A DNA stretch of 64,000 bases from Henricia sp. BOLD:AAB3569 (lineage: Eukaryota > Echinodermata > Asteroidea > Spinulosida > Echinasteridae), in contig JBBELK010000538.1 of assembly GCA_037783545.1 (NCBI GenBank), positions 1 through 64,000 of the forward strand, read 5' to 3'. The translations under genes were made by a program, and so were the position numbers. The notes under the pieces are model-generated. The model saw only the letters and a program-made list of their open reading frames with translations. It ran no database searches and was not told where the DNA came from. Shown one piece after another: positions 33,604-45,600 of the stretch. How positions within the stretch are numbered: the first letter of the stretch is position 1; each line of letters begins with the position of its first letter.

Positions 33604-36600
33604 GGGAAATGGCAGAGAAATTTCAAAGTTTAGAAAAAACTGGGTTGAGGCTTCCTGACTGCTCTCACGCAAACCGTGGCTGTCTGTACACACCTCTTTG
33701 GGGTACTCCTGAGTTGTGCGCATGCTCAGTCATTCGGACTGTCGTTAAGGCACCGCAGTTTGGCTCGGCAATTTGGTCAAAGTGTGGTCCAAACGTCGGC
33801 AAATTTGGAGGTCGAAAAATGTTCCGACGAACTTCAAATTTTGCATGCCCTAAACTCTCTATATTGCGCACTTGTCATAAAAAATTGACAGACTTTCGCC
33901 AGGAAATGGCAGAGAAATTTCAAAGTTTAGAAAAAACTGGGTTGAGGCTTCCTGACTGCTCTCACGCAAACCGTGGCTGTCTGTACCACACCTCTTTGGG
34001 GTACTCCTGAGTTGTGCGCATGCTCAGTCATTCGGACTGTCGTTAACGCACCGCAGTTTGGCTCGGCAATTTGGTCAAAGTGTGGTCCAAACGTCGGCAA
34101 ATTTGGAGGTCGAAAAATGTTCCGACGAACTTCAAATTTTGCATGCCCTAAACTCTCTATATTGCGAACTTGTCATAAAAAATTGACAGACTTTCGCCGG
34201 GAAATGGCAGAGAAATTTCAAAGTTTAGAAAAAACTGGGTTGAGGCTTCCTGACTGCTCTCACGCAAACCGTGGCTGTCTGTACACACCTCTTTGGGGTA
34301 CTCCTGAGTTGTGCGCATGCTCAGTCATTCGGACTGTCGTTAACGCACCGCAGTTTGGCTCGGCAATTTGGTCAAAGTGTGGTCCAAACGTCGGCAAATT
34401 TGGAGGTCGAAAAATGTTCCGACGAACTTCAAATTTTGCATGCCCTAAACTCTCTATATTGCGCACTTGTCATAAAAAATTGACAGACTTTCGCCGGGAA
34501 ATGGCAGAGAAATTTCAAAGTTTAGAAAAAACTGGGTTGAGGCTTCCTGACTGCTCTCACGCAAACCGTGGCTGTCTGTACACACCTCTTTGGGGTACTC
34601 CTGAGTTGTGCGCATGCTCAGTCATTCGGACTGTCGTTAACGCACCGCAGTTTGGCTCGGCAATTTGGTCAAAGTGTGGTTCAAACGTCGGCAAATTTGG
34701 AGGTCGAAAAATGTTCCGACGAACTTCAAATTTTGCATGCCCTAAACTCTCTATATTGCGCACTTGTCATAAAAAATTGACAGACTTTCGCCGGGAAATG
34801 GCAGAGAAATTTCAAAGTTTAGAAAAAACTGGGTTGAGGCTTCCTGACTGCTCTCACGCAAACCGTGGCTGTCTGTACACACCTCTTTGGGGTACTCCTG
34901 AGTTGTGCGCATGCTCAGTCATTCGGACTGTCGTTAACGCACCGCAGTTTGGCTCGGCAATTTGGTCAAAGTGTGGTCCAAATGTCGGCAAATTTGGAGG
35001 TCGAAAAATGTTCCGACGAGCTTCAAATTTTGCATGCCCTAAACTCTCTATATTGCGCACTTGTCATAAAAAATTGACAGACTTTCGCCGGGAAATGGCA
35101 GAGAAATTTCAAAGTTTAGAAAAAACTGGGTTGAGACTTCCTGACTGCTCTCACGCAAACCGTGGCTGTCTGTACACACCTCTTTGGGGTACTCCTGAGT
35201 TGTGCGCATGCTCAGTCATTCGGACTGTCGTTAACGCACCGCAGTTTGGCTCGGCAATTTGGTCAAAGTGTGGTTCAAACGTCGGCAAATTTGGAGGTCG
35301 AAAAATGTTCCGACGAACTTCAAATTTTGCATGCCCTAAACTCTCTATATTGCGCACTTGTCATAAAAAATTGACAGACTTTCGCCGGGAAATGGCAGAG
35401 AAATTTCAAAGTTTAGAAAAAACTGGGTTGAGGCTTCCTGACTGCTCTCACGCAAACCGTGGCTGTCTGTACACACCTCTTTGGGGTACTCCTGAGTTGT
35501 GCGCATGCTCAGTCATTCGGACTGTCGTTAACGCACCGCAGTTTGGCTCGGCAATTTGGTCAAAGTGTGGTCCAAATGTCGGCAAATTTGGAGGTCGAAA
35601 AATGTTCCGACGAGCTTCAAATTTTGCATGCCCTAAACTCCCTATATTGCGCACTTGTCATAAAAAATTGACAGACTTTCGCCGGGAAATGGCAGAGAAA
35701 TTTCAAAGTTTAGAAAAAACTGGGTTGAGACTTCCTGACTGCTCTCACGCAAACCGTGGCTGTCTGTACACACCTCTTTGGGGTACTCCTGAGTTGTGCG
35801 CATGCTCAGTCATTCGGACTGTCGTTAACGCACCGCAGTTTGGCTCGGCAATTTGGTCAAAGTGTGGTCCAAACGTCGGCAAATTTGGAGGTCGAAAAAT
35901 GTTCCGACGAACTTCAAATTTTGCATGCCCTAAACTCTCTATATTGCGCACTTGTCATAAAAAATTGACAGACTTTCGCCGGGAAATGGCAGAGAAATTT
36001 CAAAGTTTAGAAAAAACTGGGTTGAGGCTTCCTGACTGCTCTCACGCAAACCGTGGCTGTCTGTACACACCTCTTTGGGTTACTCCTGAGTTGTGCGCAT
36101 GCTCAGTCATTCGGACTGTCGTTAACGCACCGCAGTTTGGCTCGGCAATTTGGTCAAAGTGTGGTCCAAACGTCGGCAAATTTGGAGGTCGAAAAATGTT
36201 CCGACGAACTTCAAATTTTGCATGCCCTAAACTCTCTATATTGCGCACTTGTCATAAAAAATTGACAGACTTTCGCCGGGAAATGGCAGAGAAATTTCAA
36301 AGTTTAGAAAAAACTGGGTTGAGGCTTCCTGACTGCTCTCACGCAAACCGTGGCTGTCTGTACACACCTCTTTGGGGTACTCCTGAGTTGTGCGCATGCT
36401 CAGTCATTCGGACTGTCGTTAACGCACCGCAGTTTGGCTCGGCAATTTGGTCAAAGTGTGGTCCAAACGTCGGCAAATTTGGAGGTCGAAAAATGTTCCG
36501 ACGAACTTCAAATTTCGCATGCCCTAAACTCTCTATATTGCGCACTTGTCATAAGAAATTGACAGACTTTCGCCGGGAAATGGCAGAGAAATTTCAAAGT

Positions 36601-38569
36601 TTAGAAAAAACTGGGTTGAGGCTTCCTGACTGCTCTCACGCAAACCGTGGCTGTCTGTACACACCTCTTTGGGGTACTCCTGAGTTGTGCGCATGCTCAG
36701 TCATTCGGACTGTCGTTAACGCACCGCAGTTTGGCTCGGCAATTTGGTCAAAGTGTGGTCCAAACGTCGGCAAATTTGGAGGTCGAAAAATGTTCCGACG
36801 AACTTCAAATTTTGCATGCCCTAAACTCTCTATATTGCGCACTTGTCATAAAAAATTGACAGACTTTCGCCGGGAAATGGCAGAGAAATTTCAAAGTTTA
36901 GAAAAAACTGGGTTGAGGCTTCCTGACTGCTCTCACGCAAACCGTGGCTGTCTGTACACACCTCTTTGGGGTACTCCTGAGTTGTGCGCATGCTCAGTCA
37001 TTCGGACTGTCGTTAACGCACCGCAGTTTGGCTCGGCAATTTGGTCAAAGTGTGGTCCAAACGTCGGCAAATTTGGAGGTCGAAAAATGTTCCGACGAAC
37101 TTCAAATTTTGCATGCCCTAAACTCTCTATATTGCGCACTTGTCATGAAAAATTGACAGACTTTCGCCGGGAAATGGCAGAGAAATTTCAAAGTTTAGAA
37201 AAAACTGGGTTGAGGCTTCCTGACTGCTCTCACGCAAACCGTGGCTGTCTGTACACACCTCTTTGGGGTACTCCTGAGTTGTGCGCATGCTCAGTCATTC
37301 GGACTGTCGTTAACGCACCGCAGTTTGGCTCGGCAATTTGGTCAAAGTGTGGTCCAAACGTCGGCAAATTTGGAGGTCGAAAAATGTTCCGACGAACTTC
37401 AAATTTTGCATGTCCTAAACTCTCTATATTGCGCACTTGTCATAAAAAATTGACAGACTTTCGCCCGGAAATGGCAGAGAAATTTCAAAGTTTAGAAAAA
37501 ACTGGGTTGAGGCTTCCTGACTGCTCTCACGCAAACCGTGGCTGTCTGTACACACCTCTTTGGGGTACTCCTGAGTTGTGCGCATGCTCAGTCATTCGGA
37601 CTGTCGTTAACGCACCGAAGTTTGGCTCGGCAATTTGGTCAAAGTGTGGTCCAAACGTCGGCAAATTTGGAGGTCGAAAAATGTTCCGACGAACTTCAAA
37701 TTTTGCATGCCCTAAACTCTCTATATTGCGCACTTGTCATAAAAATTGACAGACTTTCGCCGGGAAATGGCAGAGAAATTTCAAAGTTTAGAAAAAAACT
37801 GGGTTGAGGCTTCCTGACTGCTCTCACGCAAACCGTGGCTGTCTGTACACACCTCTTTGGGGTACTCCTGAGTTGTGCGCATGCTCAGTCATTCGGACTG
37901 TCGTTAACGCACCGCAGTTTGGCTCGGCAATTTGGTCAAAGTGTGGTCCAAACGTCGGCAAATTTGGAGGTCGAAAAATGTTCCGACGAACTTCAAATTT
38001 CGCATGCCCTAAACTCTCTATATTGCGCACTTGTCATAAGAAATTGACAGACTTTCGCCGGGAAATGGCAGAGAAATTTCAAAGTTTAGAAAAAACTGGG
38101 TTGAGGCTTCCTGACTGCTCTCACGCAAACCGTGGCTGTCTGTACACACCTCTTTGGGGTACTCCTGAGTTGTGCGCATGCTCAGTCATTCGGACTGTCG
38201 TTAACGCACCGCAGTTTGGCTCGGCAATTTGGTCAAAGTGTGGTCCAAACGTCGGCAAATTTGGAGGTCGAAAAATGTTCCGACGAACTTCAAATTTTGC
38301 ATGCCCTAAACTCTCTATATTGCGCACTTGTCATAAAAAAATTGACAGACTTTCGCCGGGAAATGGCAGAGAAATTTCAAAGTTTAGAAAAAAATGGGTT
38401 GAGGCTTCCTGACTGCTCTCACGCAAACCGTGGCTGTCTGTACACACCTCTTTGGGGTACTCCTGAGTTGTGCGCATGCTCAGTCATTCGGACTGTCGTT
38501 AACGCACCGCAGTTTGGCTCGGCAATTTGGTCAAAGTGTGGTCCAAACGTCGGCAAATTTGGAGGTCGA
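33604..38569 (+). repeat. Satellite array block 8: regular monomers with a short dimer HOR
   Basis: Mostly exact 297-bp monomers, so one frame stays open from 33973 to 37749. Variants include 'gttaaggcacc' near 33745 and an inserted C ('ctgtaccacacc') near 33985. Alternating monomers repeat at 594 bp: 'gtggttcaaacg' near 34677 and 35271; 'ccaaatgtcgg' with 'cgacgagcttc' near 34979 and 35573. The 'tttcgcatg' plus 'cataagaaatt' subtype occurs near 36512 and 38000. A lost A near 37741 and an added A near 37795 shift and restore the frame. Confidence 0.93.
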
Positions 38570-41500
38570 AAAATGTTCCGACGAACTTCAATTTTTGCAT
38601 ACCCTAAACTCTCTATATTGCGCACTTGTCATAAAAAATTGACTGACTTTCGCCGGGAAATGGCAGAGAAATTTCAAAGTTTAGAAAAAAATGGGTTGAG
38701 GCTTCCTGACTGCTCTCACGCAAACCGTGGCTGTCTGTACACACCTCTTTGGGGTACTCCTGAGTTGTGCGCATGCTCAGTCATTCGGACTGTCGTTAAC
38801 GCACCGCAGTTTGGCTCGGCAATTTGGTCAAAGTGTGGTCCAAACGTCGGCAAATTTGGAGGTCGAAAAATGTTCCGACGAACTTCAAATTTTGCATGCC
38901 CTAAACTCTCTATATTGCGCACTTGTCATAAAAATTGACAGACTTTCGCCGGGAAATGGCAGAGAAATTTCAAAGTTTAGAAAAAAACTGGGTTGAGGCT
39001 TCCTGACTGCTCTCACGCAAACCGTGGCTGTCTGTACACACCTCTTTGGGGTACTCCTGAGTTGTGCGCATGCTCAGTCATTCGGACTGTCGTTAACGCA
39101 CCGCAGTTTGGCTCGGCAATTTGGTCAAAGTGTGGTCCAAACGTCGGCAAATTTGGAGGTCGAAAAATGTTCCGACGAACTTCAAATTTCGCATGCCCTA
39201 AACTCTCTATATTGCGCACTTGTCATAAGAAATTGACAGACTTTCGCCGGGAAATGGCAGAGAAATTTCAAAGTTTAGAAAAAACTGGGTTGAGGCTTCC
39301 TGACTGCTCTCACGCAAACCGTGGCTGTCTGTACACACCTCTCTGGGGTACTCCTGAGTTGTGCGCATGATCAGTCATTCGGACTGTCGTTAACGCACCG
39401 CAGTTTGGCTCGGCAATTTGGTCAAAGTGTGGTCCAAACGTCGGCAAATTTGGAGGTCGAAAAATGTTCCGACGAACTTCAAATTTTGCATGCCCTAAAT
39501 TCTCTATATTGCGCACTTGTCATAAAAAATTGACAGACTTTCGCCGGGAAATGGCAGAGAAATTTCAAAGTTTAGAAAAAACTGGGTTGAGGCTTCCTGA
39601 CTGCTCTCACGCAAACCGTGGCTGTCTGTACACACCTCTTTGGGGTACTCCTGAGTTGTGCGCATGCTCAGTCATTCGGACTGTCGTTAACGCACCGCAG
39701 TTTGGCTCGGCAATTTGGTCAAAGTGTGGTCCAAACGTCGGCAAATTTGGAGGTCGAAAAATGTTCCGACGAACTTCAATTTTTGCATGCCCTAAACTCT
39801 CTATATTGCGCACTTGTCATAAAAAATTGACAGACTTTCGCCGGGAAATGGCAGAGAAATTTCAAAGTTTAGAAAAAACTGGGTTGAGGCTTCCTGACTG
39901 CTCTCACGCAAACCGTGGCTGTCTGTACACACCTCTTTGGGGTACTCCTGAGTTGTGCGCATGCTCAGTCATTCGGACTGTCGTTAACGCACCGCAGTTT
40001 GGCTCGGCAATTTGGTCAAAGTGTGGTCCAAACGTCGGCAAATTGGGAGGTCGAAAAATTTTCCGACGAACTTCAAATTTTGCATGCCCTAAACTCTCTA
40101 TATTGCGCACTTGTCATAAAAAATTGACAGACTTTCGCCGGGAAATGGCAGAGAAATTTCAAAGTTTAGAAAAAACTGGGTTGAGGCTTCCTGACTGCTC
40201 TCACGCAAACCGTGGCTGTCTGTACACACCTCTTTGGGGTACTCCTGAGTTGTGCGCATGCTCAGTCATTCGGACTGTCGTTAACGCACCGCAGTTTGGC
40301 TCGGCAATTTGGTCAAAGTGTGGTCCAAACGTCGGCAAATTTGGAGGTCGAAAAATGTTCCGACGAACTTCAAATTTTGCATGCCCTAAACTCTCTATAT
40401 TGCGCACTTGTCATACAAAATTGACAGACTTTCGCCGGGAAATGGCAGAGAAATTTCAAAGTTTAGAAAAAACTGGGTTGAGGCTTCCTGACTGCTCTCA
40501 CGCAAACCGTGGCTGTCTGTACACACCTCTTTGGGGTACTCCTGAGTTGTGCGCATGCTCAGTCATTCGGACTGTCGTTAACGCACCGCAGTTTGGCTCG
40601 GCAATTTGGTCAAAGTGTGGTCCAAACGTCGGCAAATTTGGAGGTCGAAAAATGTTCCGACGAACTTCAATTTTTGCATGCCCTAAACTCTCTATATTGC
40701 GCACTTGTCATAAAAAATTGACTGACTTTCGCCGGGAAATGGCAGAGAAATTTCAAAGTTTAGAAAAAAATGGGTTGAGGCTTCCTGACTGCTCTCACGC
40801 AAACCGTGGCTGTCTGTACACACCTCTTTGGGGTACTCCTGAGTTGTGCGCATGCTCAGTCATTCGGACTGTCGTTAACGCACCGCAGTTTGGCTCGGCA
40901 ATTTGGTCAAAGTGTGGTCCAAACGTCGGCAAATTTGGAGGTCGAAAAATGTTCCGACGAACTTCAAATTTTGCATGCCCTAAACTCTCTATATTGCGCA
41001 CTTGTCATAAAAATTGACAGACTTTCGCCGGGAAATGGCAGAGAAATTTCAAAGTTTAGAAAAAAACTGGGTTGAGGCTTCCTGACTGCTCTCACGCAAA
41101 CCGTGGCTGTCTGTACACACCTCTTTGGGGTACTCCTGAGTTGTGCGCATGCTCAGTCATTCGGACTGTCGTTAACGCACCGCAGTTTGGCTCGGCAATT
41201 TGGTCAAAGTGTGGTCCAAACGTCGGCAAATTTGGAGGTCGAAAAATGTTCCGACGAACTTCAAATTTCGCATGCCCTAAACTCTCTATATTGCGCACTT
41301 GTCATAAGAAATTGACAGACTTTCGCCGGGAAATGGCAGAGAAATTTCAAAGTTTAGAAAAAACTGGGTTGAGGCTTCCTGACTGCTCTCACGCAAACCG
41401 TGGCTGTCTGTACACACCTCTCTGGGGTACTCCTGAGTTGTGCGCATGATCAGTCATTCGGACTGTCGTTAACGCACCGCAGTTTGGCTCGGCAATTTGG

Positions 41501-42650
41501 TCAAAGTGTGGTCCAAACGTCGGCAAATTTGGAGGTCGAAAAATGTTCCGACGAACTTCAAATTTTGCATGCCCTAAATTCTCTATATTGCGCACTTGTC
41601 ATAAAAAATTGACAGACTTTCGCCGGGAAATGGCAGAGAAATTTCAAAGTTTAGAAAAAACTGGGTTGAGGCTTCCTGACTGCTCTCACGCAAACCGTGG
41701 CTGTCTGTACACACCTCTTTGGGGTACTCCTGAGTTGTGCGCATGCTCAGTCATTCGGACTGTCGTTAACGCACCGCAGTTTGGCTCGGCAATTTGGTCA
41801 AAGTGTGGTCCAAACGTCGGCAAATTTGGAGGTCGAAAAATGTTCCGACGAACTTCAATTTTTGCATGCCCTAAACTCTCTATATTGCGCACTTGTCATA
41901 AAAAATTGACAGACTTTCGCCGGGAAATGGCAGAGAAATTTCAAAGTTTAGAAAAAACTGGGTTGAGGCTTCCTGACTGCTCTCACGCAAACCGTGGCTG
42001 TCTGTACACACCTCTTTGGGGTACTCCTGAGTTGTGCGCATGCTCAGTCATTCGGACTGTCGTTAACGCACCGCAGTTTGGCTCGGCAATTTGGTCAAAG
42101 TGTGGTCCAAACGTCGGCAAATTGGGAGGTCGAAAAATTTTCCGACGAACTTCAAATTTTGCATGCCCTAAACTCTCTATATTGCGCACTTGTCATAAAA
42201 AATTGACAGACTTTCGCCGGGAAATGGCAGAGAAATTTCAAAGTTTAGAAAAAACTGGGTTGAGGCTTCCTGACTGCTCTCACGCAAACCGTGGCTGTCT
42301 GTACACACCTCTTTGGGGTACTCCTGAGTTGTGCGCATGCTCAGTCATTCGGACTGTCGTTAACGCACCGCAGTTTGGCTCGGCAATTTGGTCAAAGTGT
42401 GGTCCAAACGTCGGCAAATTTGGAGGTCGAAAAATGTTCCGACGAACTTCAAATTTTGCATGCCCTAAACTCTCTATATTGCGCACTTGTCATACAAAAT
42501 TGACAGACTTTCGCCGGGAAATGGCAGAGAAATTTCAAAGTTTAGAAAAAACTGGGTTGAGGCTTCCTGACTGCTCTCACGCAAACCGTGGCTGTCTGTA
42601 CACACCTCTTTGGGGTACTCCTGAGTTGTGCGCATGCTCAGTCATTCGGA
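38570..42650 (+). repeat. Satellite array block 9: 7-monomer (2079-bp) higher-order repeat, two near-identical copies
   Basis: Every diagnostic variant I checked recurs at exactly 2079 bp: 'gactgacttt' near 38640 and 40719; a five-A spacer near 38932 and 41011; 'ctctctggggt' near 39340 and 41419; the TGA-creating 'gcgcatgatcag' near 39363 and 41442; 'aattgggagg' with 'cgaaaaattttcc' near 40042 and 42121; and 'catacaaaatt' near 40412 and 42491. The first copy has a private change near 38599 ('gcataccc'). This is the most recent-looking HOR in the window. Confidence 0.95.
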
Positions 42651-45600
42651 CTGTCGTTAACGCACCACAGTTTGGCTCGGCAATTTGGTCAAAGTGTGGT
42701 CCAAACGTCGGCAAATTTGGAGGTCGAAAAATGTTCCGACGAACTTCAAATTTTGCATGCCCTAAACTCTCTATATTGCGCACTTGTCATAAAAAATGGA
42801 CAGACTTTCGCCGGGGAATGGCAGAGAAATTTCAAAGTTTAGAAAAAACTGGGTTGAGGCTTCCTGACTGCTCTCACGCAAACCGTGGCTGTCTGTACAC
42901 ACCTCTTTGGGGTACTCCTGAGTTGTGCGCATGCTCAGTCATTCGGACTGTCGTTAACGCACCGCAGTTTGGCTCGGCAATTTGGTCAAAGTGTGGTCCA
43001 AACGTCGGCAAATTTGGAGGTCGAAAAATGTTCCGACGAACTTCAAATTTTGCATGCCCTAAACTCTCTATATTGCGCACTTGTCATAAAAAATTGACAG
43101 ACTTTCGCCGGGAAATGGCAGAGAAATTTCAAAGTTTAGAACAAACTGGGTTGAGGCTTCCTGACTGCTCTCACGCAAACCGTTGCTGTCTGTACACACC
43201 TCTTTGGGGTACTCCTGAGTTGTGCGCATGCTCAGTCATTCGGACTGTCGTTAACGCACCGCAGTTTGGCTCGGCAATTTGGTCAAAGTGTGGTCCAAAC
43301 GTCGGCAAATTTGGAGGTCGAAAAATGTTCCGACGAACTTCAAATTTTGCATGCCCTAAACTCTCTATATTGCGCACTTGTCATAAAAAAATTGACAGAC
43401 TTTCGCCGGGAAATGGCAGAGAAATTTCAAAGTTTAGAAAAAACTGGGTTGAGGCTTCCTGACTGCTCTCACGCAAACCGTGGCTGTCTGTACACACCTC
43501 TTTGGGGTACTCCTGAGTTGTGCGCATGCTCAGTCATTCGGACTGTCGTTAACGCACCGCAGTTTGGCTCGGCAATTTGGTCAAAGTGTGGTCCAAACGT
43601 CGGCAAATTGGGAGGTCGAAAAATGTTCCGACGAACTTCAAATTTTGCATGCCCTAAACTCTCTATATTGCGCACTTGTCATAAAAAATTGACAGACTTT
43701 TGCCGGGAAATGGCAGAGAAATTTCAAAGTTTAGAAAAAACTGGGTTGAGGCTTCCTGACTGCTCTCACGCAAACCGTGGCTGTCTGTACACACCTCTTT
43801 GGGGTACTCCTGAGTTGTGCGCATGCTCAGTCATTCGGACTGTCGCTAATGCACCGCAGTTTGGCTCGGCAATTTGGTCAAAGTGTGGTCCAAACGTCGG
43901 CAAATTTGGAGGTCGAAAAATGTTCCGACGAACTTCAAATTGTGCATGCCCTAAACTCTCTATATTGCGCACTTGTCATAAAAAATTGACAGACTTTCGC
44001 CGGGAAATGGCAGAGAAATTTCAAAGTTTAGAAAAAACTGGGTTGAGGCTTCCTGACTGCTCTCACGCAAACCGTGGCTGTCTGTACACACCTCTTTGGG
44101 GTACTCCTGAGTTGTGCGCATGCTCAGTCATTCGGACTGTCGTTAACGCACCGCAGTTTGGCTCGGCAATTTGGTCAAAGTGTGGTCCAAACGTCGGCAA
44201 ATTTGGAGGTCGAAAAATGTTCCGACGAACTTCAAATTTTGCATGCCCTAAACTCTCTATATTGCGCACTTGTCATAAAAAATTGACAGACTTTCGCCGG
44301 GAAATTGCAGAGAAATTTCAAAGTTTAGAAAAAACTGGGTTGAGGCTTCCTGACTGCTCTCACGCAAACCGTGGCTGTCTGTACATACCTCTTTGGGGTA
44401 CTCCTGAGTTGTGCGCATGCTCAGTCATTCGGACTGTCGTTAACGCACCGCAGTTTGGCTCGGCAATTTGGTCAAAGTGTGGTCCAAACGTCGGCAAATT
44501 TGGAGGTCGAAAAATGTTCCGACGAACTTCAATTTTTGCATGCCCTAAACTCTCTATATTGCGCACTTGTCATACAAAATTGACAGACTTTCGCCGGGAA
44601 ATGGCAGAGAAATTTCAAAGTTTAGAAAAAACTGGGTTGAGGCTTCCTGCCTGCTCTCACGCAAACCGTGGCTGTCTGTACACACCTCTTTGGGGTACTC
44701 CTGAGTTGTGCGCATGCTCAGTCATTCGGACTGTCGTTAACGCACCGCAGTTTGGCTCGGCAATTTGGTCAAAGTGTGGTCCAAACGTCGGCAAATTTGG
44801 AGGTCGAAAAATGTTCCGACGAACTTCAAATTTTGCATGCCCTAAACTCTCTATATTGCGCACTTGTCATAAAAAATTGACAGACTTTCGCCGGGAAATG
44901 GCAGAGAAATTTCAAAGTTTAGAAAAAACTGGGTTGAGGCTTCCTGACTGCTCTCACGCAAACCGTGGCTGTCTGTACATACCTCTTTGGGGTACTCCTG
45001 AGTTGTGCGCATGCTCAGTCATTCGGACTGTCGTTAACGCACCACAGTTTGGCTCGGCAATTTGGTCAAAGTGTGGTCCAAACGTCGGCAAATTTGGAGG
45101 TCGAAAAATGTTCCGACGAACTTCAATTTTTGCATGCCCTAAACTCTCTATATTGCGCACTTGTCATAAAAAATTGACAGACTTTCGCCGGGAAATGGCA
45201 GAGAAATTTCAAAGTTTAGAAAAAACTGGGTTGAGGCTTCCTGACTGCTCTCACGCAAACCGTGGCTGTCTGTACACACCTCTTTGGGGTACTCCTGAGT
45301 TGTGCGCATGCTCAGTCATTCGGACTGTCGTTAACGCACCGCAGTTTGGCTCGGCAATTTGGTCAAAGTGTGGTCCAAACGTCGGAAAATTTGGAGGTCG
45401 AAAAATTTTCCGACGAACTTCAAATTTTGCATGCCCTAAACTCTCTATATTGCGCACTTGTCATAAAAAATTGACAGACTTTCGCCGGGAAATGGCAGAG
45501 AAATTTCAAAGTTTAGAAAAAACTGGGTTGAGGCTTCCTGACCGCTCTCACGCAAACCGTGGCTGTCTGTACACACCTCTTTGGATACTCCTGAGTTGTG

